A stretch of DNA of 64,000 nucleotides from Todiramphus chloris collaris (lineage: Eukaryota; Chordata; Aves; Coraciiformes; Alcedinidae). Positions 26,834 to 38,900 of the stretch are shown piece after piece (the first letter of the stretch is position 1; each line of letters begins with the position of its first letter). Made by a program: the position numbers and the translations under genes. Where the stretch lies: the NCBI GenBank assembly GCA_025345505.1, contig JANVCC010000022.1, forward strand, positions 33,553,741-33,617,740. The letters are read 5' to 3'. Under the pieces are notes generated by a model that searched no databases, was not told the DNA's origin, and saw nothing but the letters and a program-made list of their open reading frames with translations.

Positions 26834-26856
26834 CCTGGTGTCACCAGGTGGTGCTC
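26834..26856 (+). promoter_or_regulatory. CTCF-like site inside a short inverted repeat
   Basis: CACCAGGTGGTGCTC at 26842-26856 is close to the CTCF core (CCASYAGRKGGCR). It overlaps an inverted repeat, CCTGGTG at 26834-26840 and CACCAGG at 26842-26848. A motif match alone; occupancy unknown. Confidence 0.3.
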
Positions 26857-29800
26857 TTCCACTATTTGTCAAACTGTTTGCCTTAGCGTAAGCAAGATTT
26901 TATTCTTAATAAGACCTGTTGTTTCAGTGGCAGTTTTGGATTCTGCCAGAATCCACTGCTGAGAAGTAGTCAGAAGATGGAAGGAGTAGAGTGAACAGTA
27001 GCAAAGTTTGCTTTTCATTTAGAGTTAAGTTGTGGTTGGGTTGAAATTAATTTTAAAAATTGCTCTGTGGGACTGTTTCACTTCAGAAATCATAAATCAC
27101 TCAAGTTAAACTTGATGTCTGCCCAGACAGTATACAGCTAATTTATTTTTCTGCAAGCAAGCTGCATTGTAAAGCAGCTTGCAAGTGGTCCTGGACATCA
27201 TAAAGGTGTGTTGTTACTGTGTCATTATACTAATAAGACATTAGTATAGAAGAAAATAGATTTATGAAAGTTCACATTTTTCATCCATTTTTTTTTCATG
27301 AGAAAAGTCTGTAGATTATTTTAAAGTTAATGAAGTGAAGTAATTTTTGATGCAGAGCTTGTAATTCACAGAAAGTACGAAGTCCTATTTACTTGAATAA
27401 AAGCAGAAATCAGATAAGTGGGAATGTGTTTGTTCAGTACTATACATGCCTTTCCAGTCTGTCTTGAGCCTATTTTCCTTTTTGCTTAACTCTGTTTAAG
27501 GTTACACTTCAAGTGCTTGCCTTCTATCTCTGCATTTCTGTCTTTTCCACCTCCACATATTTTGTCTTGCTCCTCTTACTACTTCACTGCCTTTTCAATT
27601 CTCTTTCACAAAAATTGACATGAAAGAAGAAAAGACAAAGAAACTCCTCCACCTTGGATCATCTTTCTCTTGGGAGTGAGGTGTACCTGTGAGAAGCCTG
27701 TTACTGTTTCAGATTATCTGGCTGCATTGGAGAATTTAACTGTTCATTCTCACAACTATTTTAACTGAAAGGTGTGCCATACCATTATGACATGTAGAAG
27801 ATAAAGTCTAAATCCATGTATTTTGCCTAAAAAAGTCTTGGTGAAAATCTACACCTCTCTGCCCCTTTTTAAGTATTTGTTTCAAAATAGCCAGTAATCC
27901 AGCAATCTGTATTCATTTTTTCTTTGAACATCAAAGAAATCTTGAAGTGTGATTCTATTCAGAAAAGTTTTACCTTTTAAAAGTATATTATAAGTTCCTG
28001 GGCTTTTTGAGTTCCAACATTTACAAATCAGATTTGATCAGTCCAAATATAAAACTGAAACAAAACATTTCTTCCCTGTTCCAGCATCACAGACACAGCT
28101 GCGATCTGAAATTTAATATCCTGGCCAAAATAGAGGACTGCGTCATGCACTTACAGTGCAATTGTTCTCATTTTCTTTGTACCGTCTCTGGTAAAGTCTG
28201 ATGACTTAGACTTAATTAGTCATTCCATGGATGATACATGAGTCAGAAAAACCCGCTTCGTTCTCCCATAGATTAATTTCTCTTGTCTGTAACAGCTACA
28301 GATGCCTCAAGACTTTCAAAGGAGAAGATGTGTAATGACACTGTCCCAATTGTGGGTAATTACTCTGTGTCGGGGTGCACCCTGCCCATCCTTGCCTGTG
28401 CTTTACAATGTGTACCCATGTAGAAGCCTGATTTTCATAGATGGCACAGTAGGCACTCCAAAAATCAAGCCTCTTATAAAGTTTCTAAAAAAAATTGAAG
28501 TACCCCAAATGACTAGTCTTTGAGTGATGTGACCAAAATCATGACACTGCAAAAGAGAAAACTGGTAAAAAATTTAGTATTAATCATATACTTAGTTATA
28601 ATATTCTCTTTTTCTCCAGACAGACTGCTATGACAGAGCTTGCACAGGTGAAATTGTAGAAAGGACAAGCCACCAATTTTGTCAACTTCTGTCATGTAAA
28701 CCATGAGGGAGATGTGTTGTTTTTGTGGTTTGGTTTTTTTTTCTTAACAGAACATAAGCATTTTCACTATTGGACTGTCTTGTCCTCTACAAATTCCACA
28801 GGCCATAAAGTCTTTCTTCTTCCTCTTGCTTAAAAAAGGAGCTATTGTGTGGCACTTCACTAACTACATCACCAAGAAGGTGCCCATAAAAAGAAGCTTC
28901 TTCTGTTTTCTCATCTATTACTCCCACCTGTTCTACCTGTGTCTGCCTTGGGTTTGATTGGGATAAACTAACAGCTTGGTAAGCGAGCTAAAAATGTTAG
29001 TGCTAATGTTGCCAATCATAATAAAACAATATTAAAAGTGACACGGACATCATTTGTCTTCCTATCTCCCTGTATATTTTAAAGTGTTAAATGCTGAGAA
29101 TAGGAATCATTCAGAGGACAGACTGAATAGGACCGTGGCTGTACTGTACTTTCCAGATGTCATCAATGGGTGTGATAATGGGAATGTTTAAAACATCACT
29201 ATTTAACATTATAGGTGATTGATGAAAGGGCACTATACCTTGCAAAACATATCAGCCTGTTTGATGGGATGCAATGGTCTGCTGCAGCCTCTAACACAAT
29301 GGCTACTGTAACAGGTCTGTGACTTTTCCATTTCACAGTGCAGGGAGTCTCACTTCCACCGATGGTAATTGGGAATTTGCAATTGCCTACTGAATGTTTC
29401 CTTATGCCTGCAATAGATGAAGGGGAGCTGAATAACTGCCAGGACATGGAATACTTCTGAGACAACAAATAAAGAAGAGTAAATGCGCACAGAGGAAGAC
29501 CCTGCTGCTGTGCCTGTCAGTATTGCAAATTCCAGAAATATAGATGAAAACCTTCGTATCAGGAATCATTTCATTAGGGATCGGGATGGAAATGATCTCT
29601 GTGCTGCAGCTGCCAGGCAACAAAATGGGTTCAAAACAAAGCTCATCCAAGATATGGGCCACAGAACACAATGCAAAAGTTTACACTGACTTTGGAAGTC
29701 TTGGCTTCAGTCTCCTACAGATGGCTTCAGCTTTTTCTGTAACTAGGAATATATCTCCGAAGATGCAGTCATGGCATTACTGAGGTTCATAGTCCAATGC

Positions 29801-31929
29801 AATCACTGGGATCCTCCCCATTTACTCCAAGGTCTGTCTGTGACACTTCATTTTACAGTATACATAAAAGAACATTGTACTCTAACAAAAGGATGCTGTA
29901 CAAAGGACCATTGCACAGGGAGTTATACTTACTTTATCATGCAGAATTTATAGAAATAAATCTTTTAGGCCTTCTCAGCATAGAGAACATTGGAAAATTA
30001 CTTGTCTATTCATTTATCTAACTGTGCCTGCCCAACAAAGACTGAAGCCCTTGCTGTTACAACCCAATCTCACGTTTTAATTCTTGTTACAAGAAAAAAG
30101 AAGTATGTGCTAAAACACAGTGTGAAACCTATTGCTGTATTTTCAGTGGTGACCAAGTCTGATGTTGTCAGAAATCCAGGATGAACAGACAAATAAATTG
30201 TATGGTTATAAGAAAGGGAGGAAGCTCTTTAGCTCAGCTTCATGGGGTCAAGATTAATGAAATAGAAAAATACCAAGACAGGATTGTTCAAAGCAGCTGC
30301 ACCAAGAGACAGAGCTTGCTTACCTTCACAGATCAAAATAGAGCAGAGAAAGAGAAAACGAAGACTAAAGCTGAACCTGCTAGAGATTTGCAAGTACAAA
30401 ATCTGAAGATATGAAGGAAGGAAGGGTTTTCTCTTTTAGACAGTACCCCTCTTGGGACTTTTTTTAAACCTAATTGGTATTTAGAAGATTGATTATCCAA
30501 ATGTCATAGGGGACAACGGCTCTGCCTGGATAACTGGGTGAATTTGCATCACAATCAGACACTGGGAAGCAATGCCTTTGCAGATTATTTTATTGAGGTT
30601 CAAGTTATCAAAGATGAGTTGTAATGACAACAGAGAAAGAGATACATTTTTCCAGTTTCATGCCTTTCCTAATGATCTACCAAGTGAAGGAATATTCTAG
30701 CCTTCACTGTAGAGGAATATAATGTTTCCAGTCCTTGTGGTCACATAGAAAATTATTGAAAATTATTTTTATCACCATATCATGGCTCAGGAAACTTTCC
30801 TCCTAGTTGTTGTTTCCATTCAGTAATTATATGATGACCTGCTCTGGCTGCTGTGTCTGAAGGTCATGTACATCCCTTGCTACTGTTTCAAACCTTCTTC
30901 TTGTTCCTGTTTCTTGTTTGTTGCAGTCATCTTCTCCATGACAATCAAATTAGAGCCATACAGTTCTCTGTTAGGAAGAGGCAGATTGCTCTGGTTAGCG
31001 TATTATCCTCTGCGGCTGTTTTCTGCAGCTCTAATTAAGATGTGGCCTGTGGTTACACCAGTACCAGGCCTGAGCCGGTCTGGCATATTTTTACTTTTAT
31101 TATTGTTGTTTTGGTCACTCTGTCAGGGCAGCGGTTGGCATGGACTGGCTTGTGTGTGCTCTGCTGCCTTCCAACGGATGGAAACACTATGGCCTGCCCT
31201 TTCTTCTTCCTTCACCTCCCCGAGATGTCTCTAGTCACAGCTTAACATAGAGTTTATTTTTTGTAATGCTCTGTGCATGGCGAAGAGCCTGGGAACTGAA
31301 TACCTGGGGTAGACTTGAAAAGAGACCACTGTCAGGTATTTCCAAAGCCGTAGGTTGTCATCACCCAATAAATCCTTGTGCATCGGTGTAATTTTATTCA
31401 TGAGTCCAACACGCGTGAGTGACCAACCATTATCTGGGCACAGCTTTCCACCCCTGGCCATGCCAACACCCATCCACCCCCCAGCCTGCAGGGCCTGCCC
31501 AGTGCTGGGAAACTGGGATGGGAGGCCGTGGTACAGCACACCCAGTCCCTGCCAGCAAACAGATGCCTGCCTTCCCAGTAGGGCTGTGCTTAGGACAATG
31601 GCCCCGTGATGTACCCGCTGCCAGAAGGCCAAGGTAGCACCGGATTAAGTGGGTGCCAAGGTTCTGGAGCATGGTATCTGTGTGCAGGACAGCAAAAATA
31701 CAGTTAAATACCCCTCAGCTGCCAGGTCACCCAGCAAGACCCAGCTGCTAATGGGGAGTGTCAGAGCCCTGTGGGGCATGAGAGGCCGTCAGGCAGCCCT
31801 TAGGGCACACAGCGCTCAGTGACTTGTCCTCCGTGCTGGTGGGAAGCCTCAGGTCCCCTGGCAACAGGGAAAAGCAAAAACAAAAAAAGAATAACGAAGA
31901 AACGGGCAAACGCCAGTGAAAGAGGGGAA

Positions 31930-32990
31930 GTGCCCGGGAGCAGTGGGTGCGGGCGCAGAGGAGACGGGCTGCGAAGGGAGTCTTGCAAAGTGCCGCCTCC
32001 GCGGCCCAGCAGGCCCCAGGGGGGGTCGAAGGGAGCCCGGGAGGGGAGCCCGCGGGCACTGACGGACAGGCGGGCGGGGGCGGGCCGGCGCTCCGGCGGT
32101 TGCGCTCCATGCAGTCAGTCACATGAGCCGCCGGGGAGCCGCGCAGCCCCGCCCTCCTTCCCCCGCCCCCCCTTTGGCCGTGAATGGCACGGCCCGGATG
32201 CGCTTGTACGCAAGGAGGGTGGGGGCGAACCATTGAGCGGGGGCGGGGGAACCCGGCAGCCGCCCGCTGGGAACATCCCTTCGCCCGGGCGTTGCGGAGA
32301 GGGGGGGGGGAGCGGACGTGACAGGCTGAGCGGCTGGGCGCAGGCTGCCGGAGGCGGAGGGCGATGGTCGTCCCCAGGGGACAGGAGTACCAGGCCCCTC
32401 AGGAGGTATCGTAGCGGCGTCTTTCCCAGCGCCCTCCACCCCGGCCAGCGCGGCGTTGGCGAGGGGCAGCCGCCCGCTGTTCTTTCGGCCCCGCTGCACT
32501 GGCTTCCCCGGGCTCGCTGCCTGCCTCTGCTTCTTCCCCTCCTCGGCTCCCCGCGGGCTGAGGCGCTGACCGGCCCTCGCCGCCGCGCTGGGGCTGCTCC
32601 GAGAGCCTGGGGGTCGCCGCTGTGCAGCGGGCTGGGCCCTGCGCCCGTCCCCGCGGGCGGCCCACGGCCCCCCGGGCTGGGGACCCTCGGGGCGTGGGGA
32701 GCCGGGCCCCTCCCGGCCCGCCTCGGAGCGAGGCCCGGCAGGGCTGCGGGCAGTGCCTGTGTAGGTCACCTTCTGTGCACCATTACGTTTCCCTGTCCCC
32801 TCTGCTTGCGAGGCTTTTCGGGTTTCCGTGGGAGGGAGAGGGGAGGAGGAGGCTGTCGGAAAGATTTTAGGGAAGAGAGGGGAATAGGGCGGTGGGCAGG
32901 TTGTGTGGGTGGGTCCCTAAGGGGGAGACCCGACGCCCTGTTAGCGCTCCCCGACCCAGGGCTGAGGTGTTTGTGTGCACGGTGGCTCTA
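31930..32990 (+). promoter_or_regulatory. CCDC93: CpG island and promoter of CCDC93
   Basis: GC content and CpG density rise abruptly here against an AT-rich background and fall again after about 32990. GC boxes suited to Sp1-type factors lie at 32072-32084, 32161-32172 (complementary strand) and 32239-32249, all upstream of the ATG at 32364. No TATA box is evident, which fits a broadly expressed housekeeping gene. The exact transcription start is unknown but probably lies between 32100 and 32340. Whether a transcript also leaves to the left cannot be told from sequence. Confidence 0.85.
32364..32405 (+). CDS. CCDC93: CCDC93 coding exon 1 (residues 1-14)
   Basis: Encodes [14 protein letters not shown] and ends at a GTATCG donor (32406). 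The start has a good Kozak context, with G at -3 and G at +4. An in-frame TGA at 32319-32321 lies upstream with no ATG between, which fixes this as the first usable start. Human CCDC93 also begins with a short 14-residue first exon, including a PRG motif, before VETRED. The exon sits inside the CpG island. The transcription start was not determined. Confidence 0.9.
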
Positions 32991-35900
32991 ATCAATCGCG
33001 TACGTTCTTGGAGCTGTGGAGTTGCATCCTCTAAGGTGGGGACAAAAGCACTCTGACAAGGTTGCTGTGCTGATGAGGCTTTGGAGCACTGAAACTAGCT
33101 AGCCTGCTCATCAGAGTTTACTTTATATTACCGTTCTACTTTTCAGTTTGCTTAAAATTGTGCTACCCTGAAAGTGGAATTCCACATGAATTTCAACTCC
33201 TGTTTTTGTAAAAAAGATTATAGAAGCGTTAAATTGAGATGTATGATTTTGTGAACCCTGAAAGGGAAAGAAATGTGCAAAATGGGGAATAAATTAACTG
33301 CCTTATAGCAATAGGAGCAATCTGTCTAGCTGGAGGCAAGCAGTGGACCAGGAGCTTGAACAGCAGAAGCAGATTAAAGTATTCAACTGTGTGGGGAAAA
33401 AAAAAAAAAAGTGATGTTAAATCTATGTAGAAATGCATTATCTCTTTAATGTGTTTCAAGTTAATGACCAAGTTGCTAATAGAAGTCAAGGTTTTCTCTG
33501 ATAAGTGGTCTATGTTAAGATAAAGTTTGGAAAATTTTCATTGGAAGAATGGAAGACACTGAATTAGTGTTGTTTGTTTGTCAGGTTGAAACAAGAGAAG
33601 ATGAGGAACAAAACATCAAGCTGACTGAAATTTTGGAACTCTTGGTGGCTGCTGGGTATTTTCGAGCCAGAATCAAGGGGTTATCACCCTTTGACAAGGT
33701 GAGAACAATGCAATATTTTTAGAAAGCTTTTTTTAAGTATATGAGGATTACATAGTTTTTGTTAGTTAGTTTAGCAGTTCTACGTGACTTTAAAAAAAAA
33801 AGACACTTGCAACACATGAGTCTCTCCTCTGTAAATAATTCTGCAAATGATCCAGTTTCAGACAGATAGGACCTCCTTGTCTTCAGAAACAATTTTGTGC
33901 AACAAGGCCCGTCTTAAAAGAGACAAGGGATGCAAGCTAGTTGCAGGTGGGTACCTTGGCCTAAGTTAGGCATATATGGGGAATTTTTCCCCCTCTCATA
34001 ACTTCAGTTAAGTAGCTGGAAGAACTTGATAGCTGGAAATAGCACAGTAATCTTAAAAAGAAGTGTTTGTTAGTGAGAAATGAGGAAATATTTGTCTTGA
34101 GAGGCAAGAATGAAACAGCCTAGTGAGATTATTTTGGGGCTGTTTTTACATATCTTTAGAATGTCATGTACGTTAACCTTTCATTGTCCTAAACGGGAAG
34201 TATGTGATTCTGACAGTGAGCAAAGTTCAGTTTGAAAAGAGACTTTTGAGTTGTTTTAGTGCTGACTCTCAGAGAAATTCCTGAACCAAGGTTTGAAAAC
34301 ACAGAATTATGGCAGCCTTGAAATGGACTCTTGTTTTCTGTTGTTCCTTTGATCATAGCTCAGCCTTACTTTGCAAGGCAATTCTAATTTCCTCAGGCTG
34401 CTTGATGTTAGTGACCAGAGCTGCTCAGGACCTGCACACAGGTACAAAGCAGTTTCAAGGAGACTGCTTTAGGGTGTAATATTGTTGCACTTATGTGTAG
34501 AAATTGGTGCATCAGGTTTATACACGCCTGAACACAATTGCAAAGTTACCATTTCAGGTCAATGCCTAGCCTTTACAAACAGGAGCATTGCTCTTGAAAG
34601 TTATCTAGCTTCTCATATAAGAGGCATGCTGGTTTAACTGTTTGAGAGGGTTAGTGTGTTGGAAAACATTGTACACAACACCCTGATTTCCTGTGTGGTG
34701 TTTGTAAGTTACTCCATGTTTTAATCCCTTTTTCTGTTCTTTGCCTTTGCAGACATTTAGCTTGTCTTGCATGTGTTTATGCAAGGTTGTCTTTAAATAT
34801 TTATGTAATTTATGTAAAGTTGCTGAAATGGTTCAGGAGTTGCCTAAGTATCTGTGGGAATAGAAGGCCTGAAACAGATTTCTACAGAGCTGGGTATTTC
34901 CATTACTATGTTGATACTGCACCTAGCGCTTGGTCTTGCAAGAGAAGCGTAATAGTAGCCAAGGTGTATATATAAAGGTAAATTATGATCCTTGACAGAG
35001 TTTTGATACTGTCACTTTTTAAAGATAATGACATTTAACATACTGTCATGGTTTATTTATTAGTTGTTTTGGGGGTTTTTTGTATCTGAGACATGTTTCA
35101 AAACTAATACATAGAGCTAAGAGAGGAATTTAAGATGCCACTAACTGATGGGTTTTTTTTCTACTGTCTTCTATATGTGTATTGAATGTGGAAGTTGGTA
35201 TGTGTATCCCACACACATGCATTTCAGTCAGTATATAAGAATACTGAGGATGAAGAAAATACTAAGCTGTAGTTTCTAAAATAAATAAAGCCTTTAAGGT
35301 GTAGTTCTGGTTTTACCTCTTCAAATTAAAATGGGACTAACCATGCTGTTCCTCCTTTGCTAGGTGGTGGGTGGCATGACGTGGTGTATCACTACTTGCA
35401 GCTTTGATATCGACGTTGATTTATTGTTTCAGGAAAACTCTACTATTGGTCAAAAAATGTAAGTTGATTAAATGGCAAGTGTGGGATTTTTTTTTTTTTT
35501 ACTTCTTAGAAAATAAGAAGCAGGCAGGGGGAAGTTACCTGATACGTGCTTGTTTATAAAAAAGATTTTTAATCCAGGCTTCCTGCTTTTCAAGACCACC
35601 GATTTGCAAAACATTGCACTGGTTTCTGGGTTACTCAAGCTGTAAGTTCCACACATTATAAACCAGAAAGAGCTTATTCCAAAAAAGGCAGTGCTGTTCC
35701 CTTCTGGGCTGCCATATTCTTACATCCCTACTAAGCAGTGAAAGCATTTATGTGGCTCCACATCAAGCTGGATTTGGAACTGATCCACATTAAAATCTAC
35801 CCAAAAAAAAAAATAGTTTTAACATGAATCAGTTCCTGGATCCAGTTCTTTATGCAGCTGTACAGATGCTTGTGCTGGCACAAGGGGATGATGCAGAGGC

Positions 35901-38900
35901 CAAAACAAAGGGCAGAGGGAGACCACACTGCTGGAAACGAGAGTGCAACATTAGAAGACCTTCCTTGAGATCTCTGTGTCTGCAGTTTTGCTGGGTAAAT
36001 AACCTCTGATTCTCCTTTATGGTTCTGGGTTGGAATTGTAGGCATCAGCAAACAGAATTTAAAACATAACACCACTGGCAAAACAGTTACCTGCTCCATA
36101 CTGAGGAGGAGGAGGAGTTACTTCCTGATAGTGACCTCATGAGACCGTTTTGGTTTGATTAATTTCTTATGCATGGAATTTGCTCATGACAACTAATTCC
36201 TACATTGGGGAGGCTGTAAAAATTGGTTATGCTGAGAAAGGGAATTAGATTCTAAACTGTGTTATTTCTGTAATAAAGGAGCTGTAACTAAAATTCACAG
36301 GAAGTAAGAACAGCCTGTCAAGCTACAGTTGCATGAAGAGACTTGTTTGCTCAATGTAGTTGAAAAGAACATCATTCTGTGCTGTTTTCTTGAGAGTCAT
36401 TTAACATCAGCAAGACTGTAACATGTTTAGAAACAAAAATTTGTGGTTATTGCCATTAAACTTGAGCACACTCAAATCATCATAGGTAGCTAACTGCATA
36501 AAGCATTAAGTGCACAGAATTAAATAGAGACTAAGTATGAATGTGGTGGTATTTTTTGTAAATGGTGAGTTTTATAATTAACATCTTCGTTATCCTTAAG
36601 AGCAGTGGGATAGGAAATAGTTAAGTTGTTCTCAAAACGTTCTGTTATCTTTGCAGCAGACTGGATGCAAAACTGGCAAAACAAGAACCAGGCTTCTCTT
36701 CCAAAATAGCAACAATGATTTATTTGTAAACTAAAGTGTTCAGAGTCACAGAAGCATAGGCTGTTTTGACATCCATGTAAGGTTTATACTGGTGGTGGCT
36801 CGGTGCTTCTGTGATGTTCTTAAGATGGAAAAGCAAAGCTGTGTTTTCTCAGTATTATTCTGAAGAGGTGTTGATGGTATCCTGTTATTTAGTTGCTGGA
36901 TTGAAATAAACATGGAAATGTACATTAGGAGAGGAGCTTGCATCTGTTGGATAACTTTTTCAATTGCATTTGCTTTGATTGTTCTGAGAGGTGCTGTTAT
37001 TTCCATGTTGCAGAATATTACTATGGTGCCATAGTAGAAATTAACTTATAAGAATTACATCAAAGTTTTCACTTTGCTTAAGAAGTAGAACTTCTCAGGC
37101 TTTGTTCTCAGACTTTGGTCTCTGTCTTGCATCTCTTGCTCCCTTTGTGTTCTTCCAAAATATCACTTGTCCGTTGGGGCAGTACTGAATATAACTAAGG
37201 GCAGTACTGAACCAGTTAACTTTTCTTCTTCATGGAAAAATAGTTTTACTTTTCCCAGTACAGTGTTATCCTCAGTACTGACACCTGCTTAAAAAAAATG
37301 CTGGACAGCATTGGCAGCAAAAAATACCCTGTCCTAAAAAAAGAGATTCGGTGGAAGCAGGATGATGATCTTGTAGATGAATCCCTTGGGTTAGGGTAAT
37401 CCTTTCTCTTTTCCAGCTCTTATACCTGAGCTGTAGAATGAGATGGTTGCCAGCAAATTCAGTTTTACACAGTGTACTTCACGTGTTTTGAAGTGAGTGT
37501 TTACCTTTTAGGTGGAATATATGTTTAAAGTCAAAGTTTCAGTAGTAATCGGGTATATTTTGGGAGTTCTGCTAACAAATTTTGAAGTCCTTATATTTGA
37601 TGCTGGACTTTCTTTGAGTGCTTATCTTTTACATAGTATAACTCTTCTTAAAGCTGGTGTTTCTTATGTGTGCATGTATTATTATATGCAGAGGTGTTTG
37701 TAGATGTATCTTACCTGAGCATTTCACCTGACCAGACAGGCAGATCTTAAAATTTTGTGTGTGCTGCTATACATGAAATTACAAGGGGATAGCCTGCAGG
37801 GGCTTTAATCACTTCCTAACAGACTAATGATATATGTAGTACAATGTAAAAGGTACTTTGAAAGTTTGATTGCTTTTCACAGCTCTGTACAATGGAAGCC
37901 ACTAGAGGGAACCTTGTAACTGCTAACTGTGTTTGCAGAAACAATTTGTAATTTACAGAAGAAAATTGTAGTATTTATACATGTGTGTTCTTGTTGTTTT
38001 ATAATAGTGCCTTAACTGAAAAAATTGTGTCAGTATTGCCAAAAATGAAGTGTCCTCATCGTTTGGAACCACATCAGATCCAGGGACTGGATTTCATTCA
38101 TATATTTCCTGTTATACAGGTAATAATTTTGTGATGTATCAATACTTTGCTGATAAAAGCCATAAAACTTTTATCAAAGGTCTATATTATTGTTTGTCTC
38201 TTAATTTAATTTTGGAATGAATAATCACAGAAAAGTACTCAAGTGAATGTTTTTAAAGAATTGAGTGATGTTATGGATAATAGAATTCTTAAGTACTATT
38301 TGATTCACATTTAAAAAAAGCACAACACAAACTCTTTACATTCTTTGAAATGGAGTAAGATTCTGCCTTTGTGATTTGTCTACTTAAAGAAACTCAAGTT
38401 CAAGCTTGTTTTGGAATCTGATAATCTACTTAGCCAGACTAGGAAATTGAACAAATATCTCATATTCTGTGCTTAAGCTTATGGAGTAAGTTATGCAGAT
38501 AGTCATTCAATCAAAAGGATATGAATAGGGGAAAAGCCAGTTGGGGTTGTTTCTTTAAGCATAATTCATCCTTCGTTTGTATCACTTGAAGTGTATGGGT
38601 GGAAAAATAAATTACTCTGCACACATTGTGTAATAGTATCCTATTGCTGTGTATTTGAGCACCACTAACTGACCACGTGCCTGTTCACAGTTCTCCATTT
38701 TACTAAGGTTTAAGCTAACACGTGATGTGTTCCAGTTACGTGTGGTATCTTGAGAATCCTTGGTATGTCATTATCATTTTTTGATTTTACATTCATCTGC
38801 ACACAGAAATGTATGTTTGATAAATAGGGAAAGTGAAGACTGTTAAGCAAGCTGCTTTTTCATTAAATATCTCCTTGCCTCTTGCCTGTGAGGCAATTTA

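Larger units (their letters stand above)
17851..31929. other. Intergenic upstream flank of CCDC93, no gene seen
   Basis: About 14 kb with no exon I can recognise on either strand. In mammals INSIG2 lies on this side of CCDC93 in the opposite orientation; I looked for its membrane-segment exons on the minus strand and saw none, so it is probably further left. The stretch 30890-31140 is complex, contains CTCTAATTAAGATGTGGCC, and could be a promoter-proximal element. Confidence 0.6.

Noticed and set aside
32119-32769. 216-codon open frame on the minus strand in the CpG island
   Set aside because: Same composition effect; Arg/Gly/Pro/Ala-rich, no known domain, antisense to promoter and exon 1.
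31819-32991. 390-codon open frame on the plus strand through the CpG island
   Set aside because: Very high GC makes stops rare; the product is low-complexity Gly/Arg/Pro/Ser, and it overlaps CCDC93 exon 1 in a different frame.
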